From Colimorpha sp045222795 (GTDB lineage Bacteria > Bacteroidota > Bacteroidia > Bacteroidales > P3): 64,000 bases of DNA. The stretch covers positions 22,752 through 86,751 of the forward strand of contig JBGUZF010000060.1 in the NCBI GenBank assembly GCA_045222795.1, read 5' to 3'. Of the stretch, positions 38,415-48,200 are shown piece by piece. How positions within the stretch are numbered: the stretch's first letter is position 1; each line of letters starts with the position of its first letter. The translations under genes were made by a program, and so were the position numbers. The notes beneath the pieces are model-generated. The model did no database searches. It had not been told where the DNA came from and was given only the letters and a program-made list of their open reading frames with translations.

Positions 38415-40106
38415 TTATTGCTTTACTATCCGACGTATTGCTTCGCCACACCGCAGCAGATAGACACCTGCCGGCAGAGCCTTGATGTCAAACACGACAG
38501 GGCCTTCGGCTGCCATAAGTTCGCGACCGCTGATGTCGCTAAGCGTAACACGTCCTTCGGCCTCGACGGTCAACTTATCGGTGGTCGGATTGGGATAGAC
38601 GGCAACCGATGGAATGCCGTGGTCGTCGATACCTCCGTGTACATGGAATATGGCAGTGAACGTAGTGTCGGAGGTCACAATAAATGTACGCGGGTTGTCC
38701 ACTACATAGTCGTTCCACCACCCAAAAACGTACATTCCAATTGGCATAGCCTCTATGGTCGCCACACTACCCGCTACATACCTGCCACTTCCCGTCACAG
38801 ACCCCCAAGTGCTGTCATTGCACAGCACGGTGACGGTATACCACACGGTGTCGTCGCCTCCAATGCTGTCGGCCTCAAAAAGAGCCGTGATGGTCATATC
38901 TGAAACCACGGTGACAGTCAGCGGGTTGTCAGTAACGATATTCGCATAGCCAGGTTCTATGCTCCAGCCGGCAAAATGGTAGCCCTCATAGGCAGTGGCG
39001 GTCGCGGTGAAGGCGTCGGCACTGTCGACGAGAATTTCACCGGCAGGATTCACACTACCTTTAGTCGCATCGCAGGTCACGGTGACGGTGTAGCGCACAG
39101 TGTCGGCAACAGGGTCGGGAGTAGCGGGCATCGGAGCGCTGAGGTTTACATGGTACACCTTGATGGTGACGCCGTCCTCAGCGGTAATGGTGACGGTCAC
39201 CTGCGCCGTGCTGTCGGTGAGACGGCTGGTGGTGATGACAGGCGTAGCATCGGCGGCCTGCGTCTGCACAGCGACCACGGCGGCAGAGAGGGCAGCGGTG
39301 TCGGCAAGGGTCACGTCGTAGTCGAACACACCCATGCTGAAGCCGTCGACGGTGGTGCCGTTGAGGGTCAGGTTGGTAAGCCAGGCGCTATAGATGAACT
39401 CGATGTCGTCGATGGAGAGCGAGTCGTTGGCACTACCACTACCGGCAACACCATTGGTGGTCAAGTTTATAAGAATGTAGTTGGCCGTGGAGATGCCACC
39501 ATAGGTGAACGGCACCTTTACCTGCTGCCACTGCATAGTGGAAGACGACGAAGTGGTGCGAGTGAAGTTTGCCACAGCCGTGCCGCAATACAAAGCGGGA
39601 TTGTTCTCGTGGTTAGGCGACTGGAAATTGGTGTTACCATGAATAATGGCTTTCACCTGCCCCTGCGAGCTGGTGCTGGCGGCATAGAAGCTTACCCACA
39701 CATACATCGAGTCAGGCGTGCCGGTGAAAGGCTGGCTGTGGTCGCTGTTGCTCGTCTGGGTGTAGTTGTAGTTATTTGAACTCGATGCAGACATACCACC
39801 TGCATGGATACGTCCCGTGGTCATGTTGCCATTTGCAACGATGCCAATAATCGATGTCGCGTAGATTGTCAAATAGCTGCTGCCCGAGGTACCTGGACGG
39901 CCACCGTTGCGGTGGTAGTGGTGCGGTGTAGATGCCATAGAAGCGTATGTGCCATCCGCCGTAGCGAACGAGCTCCAATGCGTAGGTTCTGCGGTAATCG
40001 ACGTGCCGTCCCACTGTTCGAAGCCCGGATTAGGCAGCTGGTACTGCGCATGAGCCTCAAAAGCAGCCATCAGCATGACCGCAACAAATAGTAGTGTTTT
40101 TCTCAT
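38415..40106 (-). CDS. T9SS cargo protein with type A sorting domain
   Basis: A 563-aa secreted protein. After the signal peptide (ending AHAQ) residues about 21-245 resemble the PCMD jelly-roll domain (YQLPNPGFEQWDG, SLSIDDIEFIYSAW). A cadherin-like/DUF5018-type segment follows (LTNLTLNGTTVDGFSMGVFD, split at TVDGF), then two InlB-type beta repeats (YEGYHFAGWSIEPG and GMYVFGWWNDYV, with VTVVSDMTITALFE and VTSDTTFTAIF). The last 75 residues are the sorting domain: VAVYPNPTTDKLTV, LSDISGRELM and LPAGVYLLRC. It is likely exported by the SprA translocon and held at the surface. Ligand unknown. Confidence 0.88.
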   Translation of the reverse strand: MRKTLLFVAVMLMAAFEAHAQYQLPNPGFEQWDGTSITAEPTHWSSFATADGTYASMASTPHHYHRNGGRPGTSGSSYLTIYATSIIGIVANGNMTTGRIHAGGMSASSSNNYNYTQTSNSDHSQPFTGTPDSMYVWVSFYAASTSSQGQVKAIIHGNTNFQSPNHENNPALYCGTAVANFTRTTSSSSTMQWQQVKVPFTYGGISTANYILINLTTNGVAGSGSANDSLSIDDIEFIYSAWLTNLTLNGTTVDGFSMGVFDYDVTLADTAALSAAVVAVQTQAADATPVITTSRLTDSTAQVTVTITAEDGVTIKVYHVNLSAPMPATPDPVADTVRYTVTVTCDATKGSVNPAGEILVDSADAFTATATAYEGYHFAGWSIEPGYANIVTDNPLTVTVVSDMTITALFEADSIGGDDTVWYTVTVLCNDSTWGSVTGSGRYVAGSVATIEAMPIGMYVFGWWNDYVVDNPRTFIVTSDTTFTAIFHVHGGIDDHGIPSVAVYPNPTTDKLTVEAEGRVTLSDISGRELMAAEGPVVFDIKALPAGVYLLRCGEAIRRIVKQ

Positions 40107-40165
40107 AAGCGTTGGTCTTTATACATTTTTGCACTATATAACGCATAGGCATCGATTATATTGTA

Positions 40166-40198
40166 CAAAAAAAGGATGCCCCTTCCTCGGAGCATCCT
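40166..40198 (-). terminator. Terminator after pnp
   Basis: On the minus strand AGGATGC pairs with GCATCCT, with extra C/G pairs inside, then TTTTTTT. It lies 27 bases after the pnp stop. Confidence 0.88.
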
Positions 40199-40224
40199 CT
40201 TGGTTTAAATGTTTCGCTGTAGGA

Positions 40225-42504
40225 TTAGCGGCGGCGGCCTTCGCCGTTACCGGAGCTGCGGCGTTCGCCACCATTGCCGCCTTCGCGACGACCATGGCCA
40301 CCACGGTCTCCGTCTTTGCGGGGACCACGGTCACCACCCTCGCGGCGCGGACCGCGGGCGGGCTTTTCCTCCACATAGCCTTCGGGCTTGGGCAGGAGGG
40401 CCTTGCGGCTGAGCTTGATCTTGCCGTTCTTCTCGTCGAAGGCGATGACCTTCACCTGGAACTCGTCGCCTTCCTTGATGAGGCCTTCCAGCGTGGCGGG
40501 GTGACCCCACTCGTACTCGCTGATGTGCATCAGACCTTCCTTGCCGGGCAGGAACTCCATGAAGGCTCCGAACTCGACAATCGAGACGACCTTGGCGTCG
40601 TACACGTCGCCCACCTCGGGCACCGTGCAGATATCCTTAATCCACTTAAGAGCAGCGGCGATATCCTCCTTGTTCTGCGAGGCAACGTCAACGATGCCAA
40701 ACTCGCCCTCTTCTTCGATGTTGATGATGGTGTTGGTCTCGGCCTGAATCTTCTGAATGACCTCGCCACCCTTGCCGATGACGGCACCGATGAAGTCTTT
40801 CGGAATCTTGATCTGCTCAATGCGGGGCACGAAGTCCTTGTAGTCGGCACGGGGCTCGGGGATGGTCTCGAGGATCTTGCCGAGGATGTAGAGACGACCC
40901 TGACGGGCCTGCTCAAGAGCCTTGGCGAGAACATCGTAGCTGAGGCCGTCGACCTTGATATCCATCTGGCAGGCGGTGATACCGTCGCGGGTACCACAGA
41001 CCTTGAAGTCCATGTCGCCGAGGTGGTCCTCGTCGCCGAGGATATCGCTCAGCACGGCCCACTTGTCACCTTTCGAAATGAGACCCATGGCGATACCGGC
41101 CACGGGCTTGCGCAGCTTGACGCCGGCATCCATCAGCGCCATGCAACCGGCGCAGACGGTAGCCATCGAGCTGGAACCGTTGGATTCAAGGATATCGGAG
41201 ACTACACGGATGGTGTATGGACATTCCTCCTCAGTGGGAAGGACTTCCTTGAGGGCGCGCCAGGCCAGATGGCCGTGACCAACCTCGCGGCGGCTGGTGC
41301 TGCCGGAACGCTTGACTTCGCCGGTGGCGAAGCCAGGGAAGTTGTAGTGCAATAGGAAGCGACGCATGCCCTCGATGACGGCGCCGTCGATCTTCTGCTC
41401 GTCGAGCTTGGTGCCTAGGGTGCAGGTGGAGAGGGACTGGGTCTCGCCGCGGGTGAAGATGGCGCTGCCGTGGGCCGAGGGCAGGTAGTCGGTCTCGCAC
41501 CAGATGGGACGGATTTCGTCGAGCTGGCGACCGTCGAGACGGGTGCGCTCGTTGAGCACCATGTCACGCATGGCCTCGCGCTCGGTGTCGTGATAGTAGC
41601 GGTCAATCATGAACTTCACCTCGTCGGTGAGGGTCTCTTCGGTATAGTTGGCATCGATAAACTCCTGCTTGATGGCGGCAAAGCCGTCCTCGCGCTGGTG
41701 CTTGTTGGCTATGCCCTGCTTGCTGAAGTCGTAGCACTTCTGATAGACGGCGTCGCGCACACGCTGACGCAGTTCCTCGTCGTTCACCTCGTGGCAGTAC
41801 TCGCGCTTCTCGGTCTTGCCAACCTCGATGGTCAATTCATCGAGCACGCGGCACTGGATCTTGATAGCCTCGTGGGCGGCCTTGAGGGCGTTGAGCATAA
41901 CGTCTTCGCTGACCTCCTTCATCTCGCCTTCCACCATCATGATATTGTCGGCGGTGGCAGCCACGATGAGGTCGAGGTCGGCACGGTCGATGTCCTCCAT
42001 GGGGGTGTTGATGACATACTTGCCGTCAAGGTAGCTCACGCGCACCTCGCTGACAGGACCGTTGAAGGGGATGTCGCTCACGGCGAGTGCCGAAGCAGCG
42101 GCAAGAGCGGCCAATTGGTCGGGCATGGTGTCTTTGTCACCACTGATAAGGGTGATGTTCACCTGAACTTCGGCGTGGAAGTTGTCGGGGAAGAGGGGAC
42201 GCAGGGCGCGGTCGACCAGTCGGGCGATGAGGATTTCATGCTCCGAGGGACGGGCCTCGCGCTTGAAGAAACCGCCAGGGAAGCGACCCATGGCGGCGTA
42301 TTTTTCCTGATAGTCAACGGTGAGGGGCATGAAGTCGACGTTCTCGCCCACTTCCTTCTTCGAGCAGACGGTAGCCAAAAGCATCGTGTCGTTCATGCGG
42401 ACAACGGCAGCGCCGTCGGCCTGCTTGGCCAACTTGCCGGTCTCGATTTCGATCATGCGGCCGTCGCCGAGGTCGAAACGCTTAGTGATAATGTGTTCGT
42501 TCAT
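40225..42504 (-). CDS. pnp: Polyribonucleotide nucleotidyltransferase (PNPase)
   Basis: A 3'-to-5' phosphorolytic RNase of the RNA decay machinery. The 759-aa protein has two RNase PH domains (FMPLTVDYQEKYAAMGRFPGG region near residue 60; GRQLDEIRPIWCE and the GSGS-like STSRREVGHG region in the second), an all-helical linker, a KH domain (PKDFIGAVIGKGGEVIQKI) and an S1 domain (GDVYDAKVVSIVEFGAFMEF). The last about 45 residues are a Gly/Arg-rich disordered tail that may add RNA binding. rpsO is upstream on the same strand, as in many bacteria, but with its own terminator between them. Confidence 0.95.
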   Translation of the reverse strand: MNEHIITKRFDLGDGRMIEIETGKLAKQADGAAVVRMNDTMLLATVCSKKEVGENVDFMPLTVDYQEKYAAMGRFPGGFFKREARPSEHEILIARLVDRALRPLFPDNFHAEVQVNITLISGDKDTMPDQLAALAAASALAVSDIPFNGPVSEVRVSYLDGKYVINTPMEDIDRADLDLIVAATADNIMMVEGEMKEVSEDVMLNALKAAHEAIKIQCRVLDELTIEVGKTEKREYCHEVNDEELRQRVRDAVYQKCYDFSKQGIANKHQREDGFAAIKQEFIDANYTEETLTDEVKFMIDRYYHDTEREAMRDMVLNERTRLDGRQLDEIRPIWCETDYLPSAHGSAIFTRGETQSLSTCTLGTKLDEQKIDGAVIEGMRRFLLHYNFPGFATGEVKRSGSTSRREVGHGHLAWRALKEVLPTEEECPYTIRVVSDILESNGSSSMATVCAGCMALMDAGVKLRKPVAGIAMGLISKGDKWAVLSDILGDEDHLGDMDFKVCGTRDGITACQMDIKVDGLSYDVLAKALEQARQGRLYILGKILETIPEPRADYKDFVPRIEQIKIPKDFIGAVIGKGGEVIQKIQAETNTIINIEEEGEFGIVDVASQNKEDIAAALKWIKDICTVPEVGDVYDAKVVSIVEFGAFMEFLPGKEGLMHISEYEWGHPATLEGLIKEGDEFQVKVIAFDEKNGKIKLSRKALLPKPEGYVEEKPARGPRREGGDRGPRKDGDRGGHGRREGGNGGERRSSGNGEGRRR

Positions 42505-42540
42505 TTGTTTTTTTATTGTTTTCGTTTACTTTACCGCAGC

Positions 42541-42559
42541 CTCGGGGACCGTCCCCGAG
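42541..42559 (-). promoter_or_regulatory. GC-rich hairpin in the pnp leader
   Basis: CTCGGGGAC-N-GTCCCCGAG, a 9-bp perfect stem with a one-base centre (a few inner pairs must open to form a loop), 37 bases before the pnp start and downstream of its -7 box, so it is in the mRNA leader. In E. coli a leader stem cut by RNase III is the target of PNPase autoregulation; the same here is only inferred. Confidence 0.45.
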
Positions 42560-42631
42560 ACCCATAAAAGTGTTAATATTCAAAGTTCTATCTCCTTCGG
42601 CGGGCATCTACGGACCGGCAAAAAGAAAGTG

Positions 42632-42639
42632 CAAAGATA
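42632..42639 (-). promoter_or_regulatory. -7 box of pnp
   Basis: TATCTTTG on the minus strand, 128 bases before the pnp start. This gives a leader of about 120 bases that contains the hairpin at 42541-42559. No clear -33 element. Confidence 0.5.
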
Positions 42640-42688
42640 CAATAATTTTCTGATATACAGAAAATAAATTTAAAAACAGAATAAAAAA

Positions 42689-42715
42689 GGACCCCCCACA
42701 GACTGCGGGGGATCC
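42689..42715 (-). terminator. Terminator after rpsO
   Basis: On the minus strand GGATCCCCCGCAG pairs with CTGTGGGGGGTCC (two wobble pairs), then TTTTTTAT. It separates rpsO from pnp. Confidence 0.88.
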
Positions 42716-42774
42716 CAACCATAACCAAATAAATATGAAAAACTTTTCTTGTTTGAGGACAACTTGGTGCGCGG

Positions 42775-43044
42775 TTATTTACGCAGGCCAAGCTGTTTGA
42801 CGATAGCACGGTAGCGCTCGATATCAGTCTCCTTCAGGTAGTCGAGCATCTTGCGACGCTTGCCGACGAGACCCACGAGGGCGCGCTCACTGACCTGGTC
42901 TTTCTTGTGCTCCTTCATGAGTTCAGTGAGGTGCTGAATGCGATATGTGAAAAGGGCAATCTGTCCTTCGGTGCTACCAGTGTCTTTTGCGGATTTACCG
43001 TACTGGGCGAAGATTTCTTCTTTCTTTTCTTTTGTCAGATACAT
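42775..43044 (-). CDS. rpsO: 30S ribosomal protein S15
   Basis: An 89-aa primary binding protein of the 16S rRNA central domain. The full-length sequence shows the conserved helices: EEIFAQYGKSAKDTGSTEGQ (GSTEGQIALFT core), RIQHLTELMKEHKKD and LVGLVGKRRKMLDYLK. It has a strong promoter, is a single-gene transcript by the terminator after it, and lies upstream of pnp as in many bacteria. Confidence 0.97.
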   Translation of the reverse strand: MYLTKEKKEEIFAQYGKSAKDTGSTEGQIALFTYRIQHLTELMKEHKKDQVSERALVGLVGKRRKMLDYLKETDIERYRAIVKQLGLRK

Positions 43045-43092
43045 AACGTGTTACGTTGTTTTATTCTCGTTTTTCGTTCTTGATTTCGGCTG

Positions 43093-43123
43093 CAAAATTA
43101 CGTACTTTTTTTATTCTGGCAAA
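43093..43123 (-). promoter_or_regulatory. rpsO promoter
   Basis: On the minus strand TTTG (43123-43120), 19 bases, TAATTTTG (43100-43093). The start codon is 49 bases downstream. Confidence 0.78.
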
Positions 43124-43191
43124 ATATTTTTGCCATTTTCGTTGCATTTAACACTTATTAGGAATGTTCGCAGACCTCAAAACGAGTATTT

Positions 43192-43581
43192 TTAGATGGC
43201 AGCAGCTATTTCAGCTGCCAAAGCCTTAAGTTCATCGGGCGACATCTCGACATGATGACCGAAATTAAGGTCGCCGGGTTTGTTGAGGGGCATCAGGTGA
43301 ATGTGCACATGAGGCACGTCGATGCCAACCACGGCTTCGCCCACCTTGATGCAGGGGCAAACCTTCTTCAGTCCCTTGGCCACCTTCTTGGCAAAGAGGT
43401 GCAGCTCGGTGAAGAGCTCGTCGTCGAGGTCGAAAATATAGTCGACTTCTTTCTTGGGTATGCAGAGGACATGTCCACGTACTACGGGGTTTATGTCGAG
43501 GAAAGCGAAGCAATGCTCAGTCTCGGCCACCTTATAGCAGGGAATTTCGCCCGCAACTATCTTGCTGAATATCGTTGCCAT
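43192..43581 (-). CDS. HIT family protein
   Basis: A 129-aa nucleotide-binding hydrolase of the histidine-triad family (HINT-like). It begins IFSKIVAGEIPCYKVAE, with the substrate-binding DINPVVRGHVLCIPKK, and has the catalytic triad HVHIHLMP at about residues 92-99. Members hydrolyse AMP-lysine or similar phosphoramidates; the physiological substrate is uncertain. It starts two bases after the greA stop, so the two are one operon. Confidence 0.93.
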   Translation of the reverse strand: MATIFSKIVAGEIPCYKVAETEHCFAFLDINPVVRGHVLCIPKKEVDYIFDLDDELFTELHLFAKKVAKGLKKVCPCIKVGEAVVGIDVPHVHIHLMPLNKPGDLNFGHHVEMSPDELKALAAEIAAAI

Positions 43582-43583
43582 AA

Positions 43584-44057
43584 CTATCTTTCTATTTTGG
43601 TCAGTTCAAAAGTCATCTTGCCAGCCGGCACATTAACCTCAACGATGTCGCCCACTTTGTGGCCAAGGAAGGCGGAGGCAAAGGGCGAAGTGATGCTGAT
43701 CTTACCCTGCTTGAGGTTGGCCTCGCTCTCGGGCACGATAGTATACTTCTGGACCATTTTGTTCTTAGTGTTGCGAATGGTAATGATGGAGAGAAGCAGC
43801 ACCTTGGAGGTATCTATCTTGCTCTCATCCAACAAACGGGCGTTGGCCACGAGTTCCTGGAGTTTGCTGATGCGTGCCTCGAGATGACCCTGGGCTTCCT
43901 TGGCGGCGTCGTATTCGGCGTTCTCGCTAAGGTCACCTTTATCGCGGGCTTCGGCGATAGCTGCCGATGCGGCGGGGCGCTCGACTGCTATGAGGTGGTG
44001 GAGTTCATCTTTCAGTTTTTGAAGGCCATCTTCGCTGTAATATTTTATTTCAGCCAT
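43584..44057 (-). CDS. greA: Transcription elongation factor GreA
   Basis: Rescues backtracked RNA polymerase by stimulating transcript cleavage through its secondary channel. The 157-aa protein has the N-terminal coiled coil with the tip acidic residues in ARDKGDLSENAEYDAAKEAQ and the C-terminal FKBP-like domain (ISITSPFASAFLGHKVGD). Normal length. Co-transcribed with the HIT gene. Confidence 0.95.
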   Translation of the reverse strand: MAEIKYYSEDGLQKLKDELHHLIAVERPAASAAIAEARDKGDLSENAEYDAAKEAQGHLEARISKLQELVANARLLDESKIDTSKVLLLSIITIRNTKNKMVQKYTIVPESEANLKQGKISITSPFASAFLGHKVGDIVEVNVPAGKMTFELTKIER

Positions 44058-44080
44058 AATAATGTTGTTTTTCTTTAGAC

Positions 44081-44121
44081 GTTTAAAAAGTGGGAAAGGC
44101 TCGTGGAATAAGCCTTTCCCA
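44081..44121 (-). terminator. Terminator after the PorV/PorQ-like gene
   Basis: On the minus strand TGGGAAAGGCT and AGCCTTTCCCA form an 11-bp stem with a 9-base loop, then CTTTTTAAAC. It ends the transcript that runs from 54060 or further upstream. Confidence 0.85.
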
Positions 44122-44146
44122 ATTTTGGATTATGTGCTCGATACTC

Positions 44147-45220
44147 TTAGAAGCGGAAGCTTGCGCCAATGGCGTGGGTGCCCTTGAGCGGCGAAGCCGT
44201 GCGGTAAGAGTAGTCGATGGTTAGACCAACGTTGGAATCTTCCTTCTTGCTAAGAGGCACGTCGACCGAAGCGCCAGCACACACACCACTATTAGTGGTG
44301 GCAGCATCACCCGTCAGGAGACCAGACTGCAACACATAGCCTGCACGGAGCTGCAGGATATTAAGCAGACCGTATTCGAGACCAAGAGCATAGTTGTCAC
44401 GCAGGAAGGCATTGGAGGTGAAACTGGCAGCGAGGGTGAGGCGCTGATCCCACTTCTCAAACAGGAAGTCGTAGGAGACACCGATGTTGAGGCAAGTAGG
44501 AAGCTCCATCTCGGCAGCGCGGGTCTCAACGGTGAAGGTGTTGCCAGCATGGTTGGTCATTGTAAGCGAATGACCAGTGCCGCCAAACTTCATCGAGGGG
44601 CCCCAGTTCTTGAGGGAGATACCAAACTTCAACTCATCGTTCTCACCTGTCACGTACTGGATACCGGCATCAATGGCGAAGCCCGAACCGGAAACGTTGT
44701 CAGTGGACTCGGTAGCAAGTTTAAAAACGACACCACCATGAATGGTATTGGTGAAACTATGGGCGTAGGCCACGTTAATGTTCATATAACTGGGGGCAAA
44801 GGTACCATTGGCACCGGGCTCGGGGCTGTCTTCAGTGGTGACATAAAGCTCACCAAAACTTATTGCGGACACATAAACACCCAGAACACCAGCCTCAAAA
44901 ACGCGGACACCAAGACCGAAGGTATTAAGGGTAGCACCGCTGCTCAGACCATTCTTACCACCGTAGAGCATGCTGTTGGTGTAAGCCACCTCAATATTTT
45001 TTACGAAAGCAAGGCCTGCGACATTAGAGAACATGGACTCTACACCACGAATGTTGGCATAGTTCACACCTCCCCAACCGTTGCTGCGAGCCCACGGGTT
45101 AATGAGCAACTCGGAGGCTCCTGCCGTTCCGCGGCGCTCATCGTTGCCAGCCCAAACAGACTGCACCGAAACTGCGGACAGAATCGCAACTACTGCAAAT
45201 ATCTTTAATATATTCTTCAT
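44147..45220 (-). CDS. PorV/PorQ family outer-membrane protein
   Basis: A 357-aa FadL-like beta-barrel with a signal peptide ending SVWAG. The N-terminal GTAGASELLINPWARSNGWGG segment and VESMFSNVAGLAF are characteristic of the PorV/PorQ group. PorV is the shuttle that receives T9SS cargo at SprA; PorQ and other paralogs serve in the attachment complex or in unknown roles. The gene sits directly downstream of a large secreted protein and a TonB-dependent receptor, suggesting a dedicated partner for that protein rather than the general PorV. Ends GTHAIGASFRF, a barrel-type C-terminus. Confidence 0.85.
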   Translation of the reverse strand: MKNILKIFAVVAILSAVSVQSVWAGNDERRGTAGASELLINPWARSNGWGGVNYANIRGVESMFSNVAGLAFVKNIEVAYTNSMLYGGKNGLSSGATLNTFGLGVRVFEAGVLGVYVSAISFGELYVTTEDSPEPGANGTFAPSYMNINVAYAHSFTNTIHGGVVFKLATESTDNVSGSGFAIDAGIQYVTGENDELKFGISLKNWGPSMKFGGTGHSLTMTNHAGNTFTVETRAAEMELPTCLNIGVSYDFLFEKWDQRLTLAASFTSNAFLRDNYALGLEYGLLNILQLRAGYVLQSGLLTGDAATTNSGVCAGASVDVPLSKKEDSNVGLTIDYSYRTASPLKGTHAIGASFRF

Positions 45221-45253
45221 TTCTGTGATATTTTAAGAGGTTACTTACACATA

Positions 45254-48200
45254 TTAGAATTGGTACGAATTGAGGTCGACCGGACGCATTGTGCCAAACC
45301 ACTTAATCACGCGTTCGCCGATGCCAGGCACAGAGACATGGATGAGATACATACCACCGGCAATAGGAATACCCGTGTGATTGTGCAAATCCCAGTCGGC
45401 CGTAGTGGAATTGACAGGCGTGGGACCAATGGCACGTACAAGAGTTCCATCGACAGTGTAGATACGGATGTAGCAGCCTTCCTTCTCACCATTCTCATTG
45501 ACACCGGTGGGCAGGTTGATAATGCGCACCTTGGTCTCAAGCTGACTGGCGGTTTCATACTTGGAATAGCTGTAATAGGGGTTGGGCACAACATTGATAA
45601 GGCCCAGCAAAGAATCGGCATAAGTCTTGGCATCACTACCTGCAGTAGCCATGTTTTCAAGGACAGCATCCCGTTCAGTCAAACGGAACTGATATGCCGG
45701 CATATTGTTATTGATGTTTGTCAGACCGCAACTTGTATTTGTAGTACCGTTGTTCGACATGAAGCGGCCATACGGCGAACGCACGTCAATGTCAACAGTG
45801 ACATCGCAAGGAATACCGTTGCTTGGTGATTCGGCATTGAGCGTGGCGTTGTCGCCCGGGTACTTGAATGTGTAACGTTCCGGAACAAGCGGCATATTAA
45901 CCCAAGCCACCGAGGCATAAAGCATGGCGATAGAGTCGCGTACTGCATGCTGCATAGAGCCCTCGGCTGCGGAGATACCGTGATACAAATTGTAGAAGCC
46001 GGAAGGTTTATAGACAGTATCAAATACATTGTCTATCGAACGAAGCATCTTCATCGCCCAACGACCTGCATCATAAGAGGGAGTGCGGAACTTCACAATA
46101 TTTCTGGAGTTGTTCACTTTCAAGTTAAAGAACGGCTGCATGCAGGCATTCATTACATAGATAAAGTGGCGACCACCCATGACATAGTTCTGTGTTCCGT
46201 CCATCTCATTATAAACAGGATTCCATATCATATCGCGGCCATTGTATTGCACATAGCGCGAATCCTCACCGAACATGATATTCAGGCGCTCACCGGTAAC
46301 AGTGTTTATAGCATAGCCGGGGAACCATCCCATACCCTCGGCACTGATATATGCGGGGTTGGACGGGTCGTCGACGTCGGCAGTACCATTGTAAGCATAG
46401 TCACCTTCACCGCCTATGTAACGGCCAAGCTTATCGACCGATGCATGCTTACGGGGACTGAACCTGCGGGCATTGCCCTCAGACTGCGTGTGGTCGTCGC
46501 ACATCTCGATAACGGGGCAGCGAGTCCACTTAGTGGTGTCTGCCGTGAAGACGATACGCACACTGGGCAACTGAGTAAGGTCATTGAGGTTGAGCGACTG
46601 GTTATTGAAGTTAGTCATCAGCTGACGTTCCAACTCATGTCCACCAGCCTTGACTTGATTAAGGTTCTTCAGGCTATCCTGAACCTTCTTGTCTGTCATG
46701 TAATACGTGTAGTTGAATCCCGGATGGAACGGCATGGTGGAGACCAGCGCGTAGGGTGACCACAAACCACCGACAACATCCTCGAATATCTGATCCTTAT
46801 CAATAGCCTCAGACTGCGGATTGCCATTCTGAGCCTGATAAGTCTTGAAGTAGTCTTCATCAAGATAGGCTTCGTTGATATTGTATTGGGTGGAATTTAA
46901 CTGGAACGTGTTATAACTATTGGCTGCATACTGCGCACCAGAACGTATCCAGTTACGAGTAAGGTACGAATCATTGTCGGCTATACCACTCAACCAACGG
47001 AGATTCTCGTTGGAATAAGTCATGCGTGAGCCAAGAAGCGCTCCACTCTTGACAAAACCCTGATAGTACAGCGAGGCACGGTTGTTGTTGTAAGCCGGGT
47101 CGGTCAGGTCAGAGGAAACAGCGGTGGGATTAACCAACGTGACGGCAAGACCAAGTTCAAGGAAAAGCTGCTCGTTGTAACGCGAAATGGAGAAGTCCGA
47201 TTCTACCATATCTTTGTAGACAACTTCACCGCCTTCGCTGACAGGAATCTTGCCTCCATCGGCCGACACTATGCGCCAACGGGTATTCTCGGTAACACCG
47301 GCTTCAGCATCGCCACTGGGATTACGGAACAAAATGTTATAGTTGCCAACATGGATTTTCAAAGGATCAATAACACGGACATTGATAGGACCATAGTTCT
47401 CCTCATACTGCGGGTTGGCAATTATGCAAGGATTATCCATGTGCGACTGATCAGAGGATGCGGTCACCGATGAGACAAACACACCGGGTTCCTTGGCAGG
47501 ACTGTTAGGTCCACCCATCAGTTCTGTAATAGAATTCTCGGTGAGGCGAAGCATCGAGCCTCCGTTGCCATAACCTTCAAGACGAATAATGTTGGGGCAC
47601 ATACCGAATTCGGCCTGAGCCACCTTACCACCATCCTCAGCCAAAGGACTATGCGGAATGGCAGTAATAGGAGCAATGCTACCACCGCGCTCATTCTTAC
47701 GGCCAGCGAGATAAGGCTCCTTCTGACCGTCGAGGAACTCAGCATCGGTCTGGGAATATTCCTTGAAACGGTTCTGGGCATAAGCAATGGCCACAAAGTA
47801 GTATTCGCGGTTATTGACAAGACGGGTATTGGTACCGGAAGCAAACTGGTCGTTGGTGACACGGAACACATGCTGTATACCCTTGTTGGAGCCAGTGACC
47901 ATTACTTCGCCGGTAAGAAGACCGGTGGCGGTATTAGTGGTGAAGTTAACCAGGGTACCGATAGGCAGTGCATGAGCCTCATCATAATAGTTCTCAAGGT
48001 CACACTGAGCCACGAGGCGAGCCTTGGTCACATCTCCGATATCGGCGATGGAAACGCTGGCATCTTTCAACTGGTAAATCTGATAACCTTCGAACTTGTA
48101 ACTACGTTCATCGTCGGAGTAAGACTTCAACTCAGTCTTGGTAATAGGCATGGTTATCTGTTCAATCTCGCCATCGGAATTCACAACCCTGTAAATAGTA

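Noticed and set aside
38415..40106. InlB-type adhesin of Gram-positive origin
   Set aside because: The GYHFAGW-type repeats are common in Bacteroidota surface proteins, and the C-terminal sorting domain is of the Bacteroidota T9SS type.
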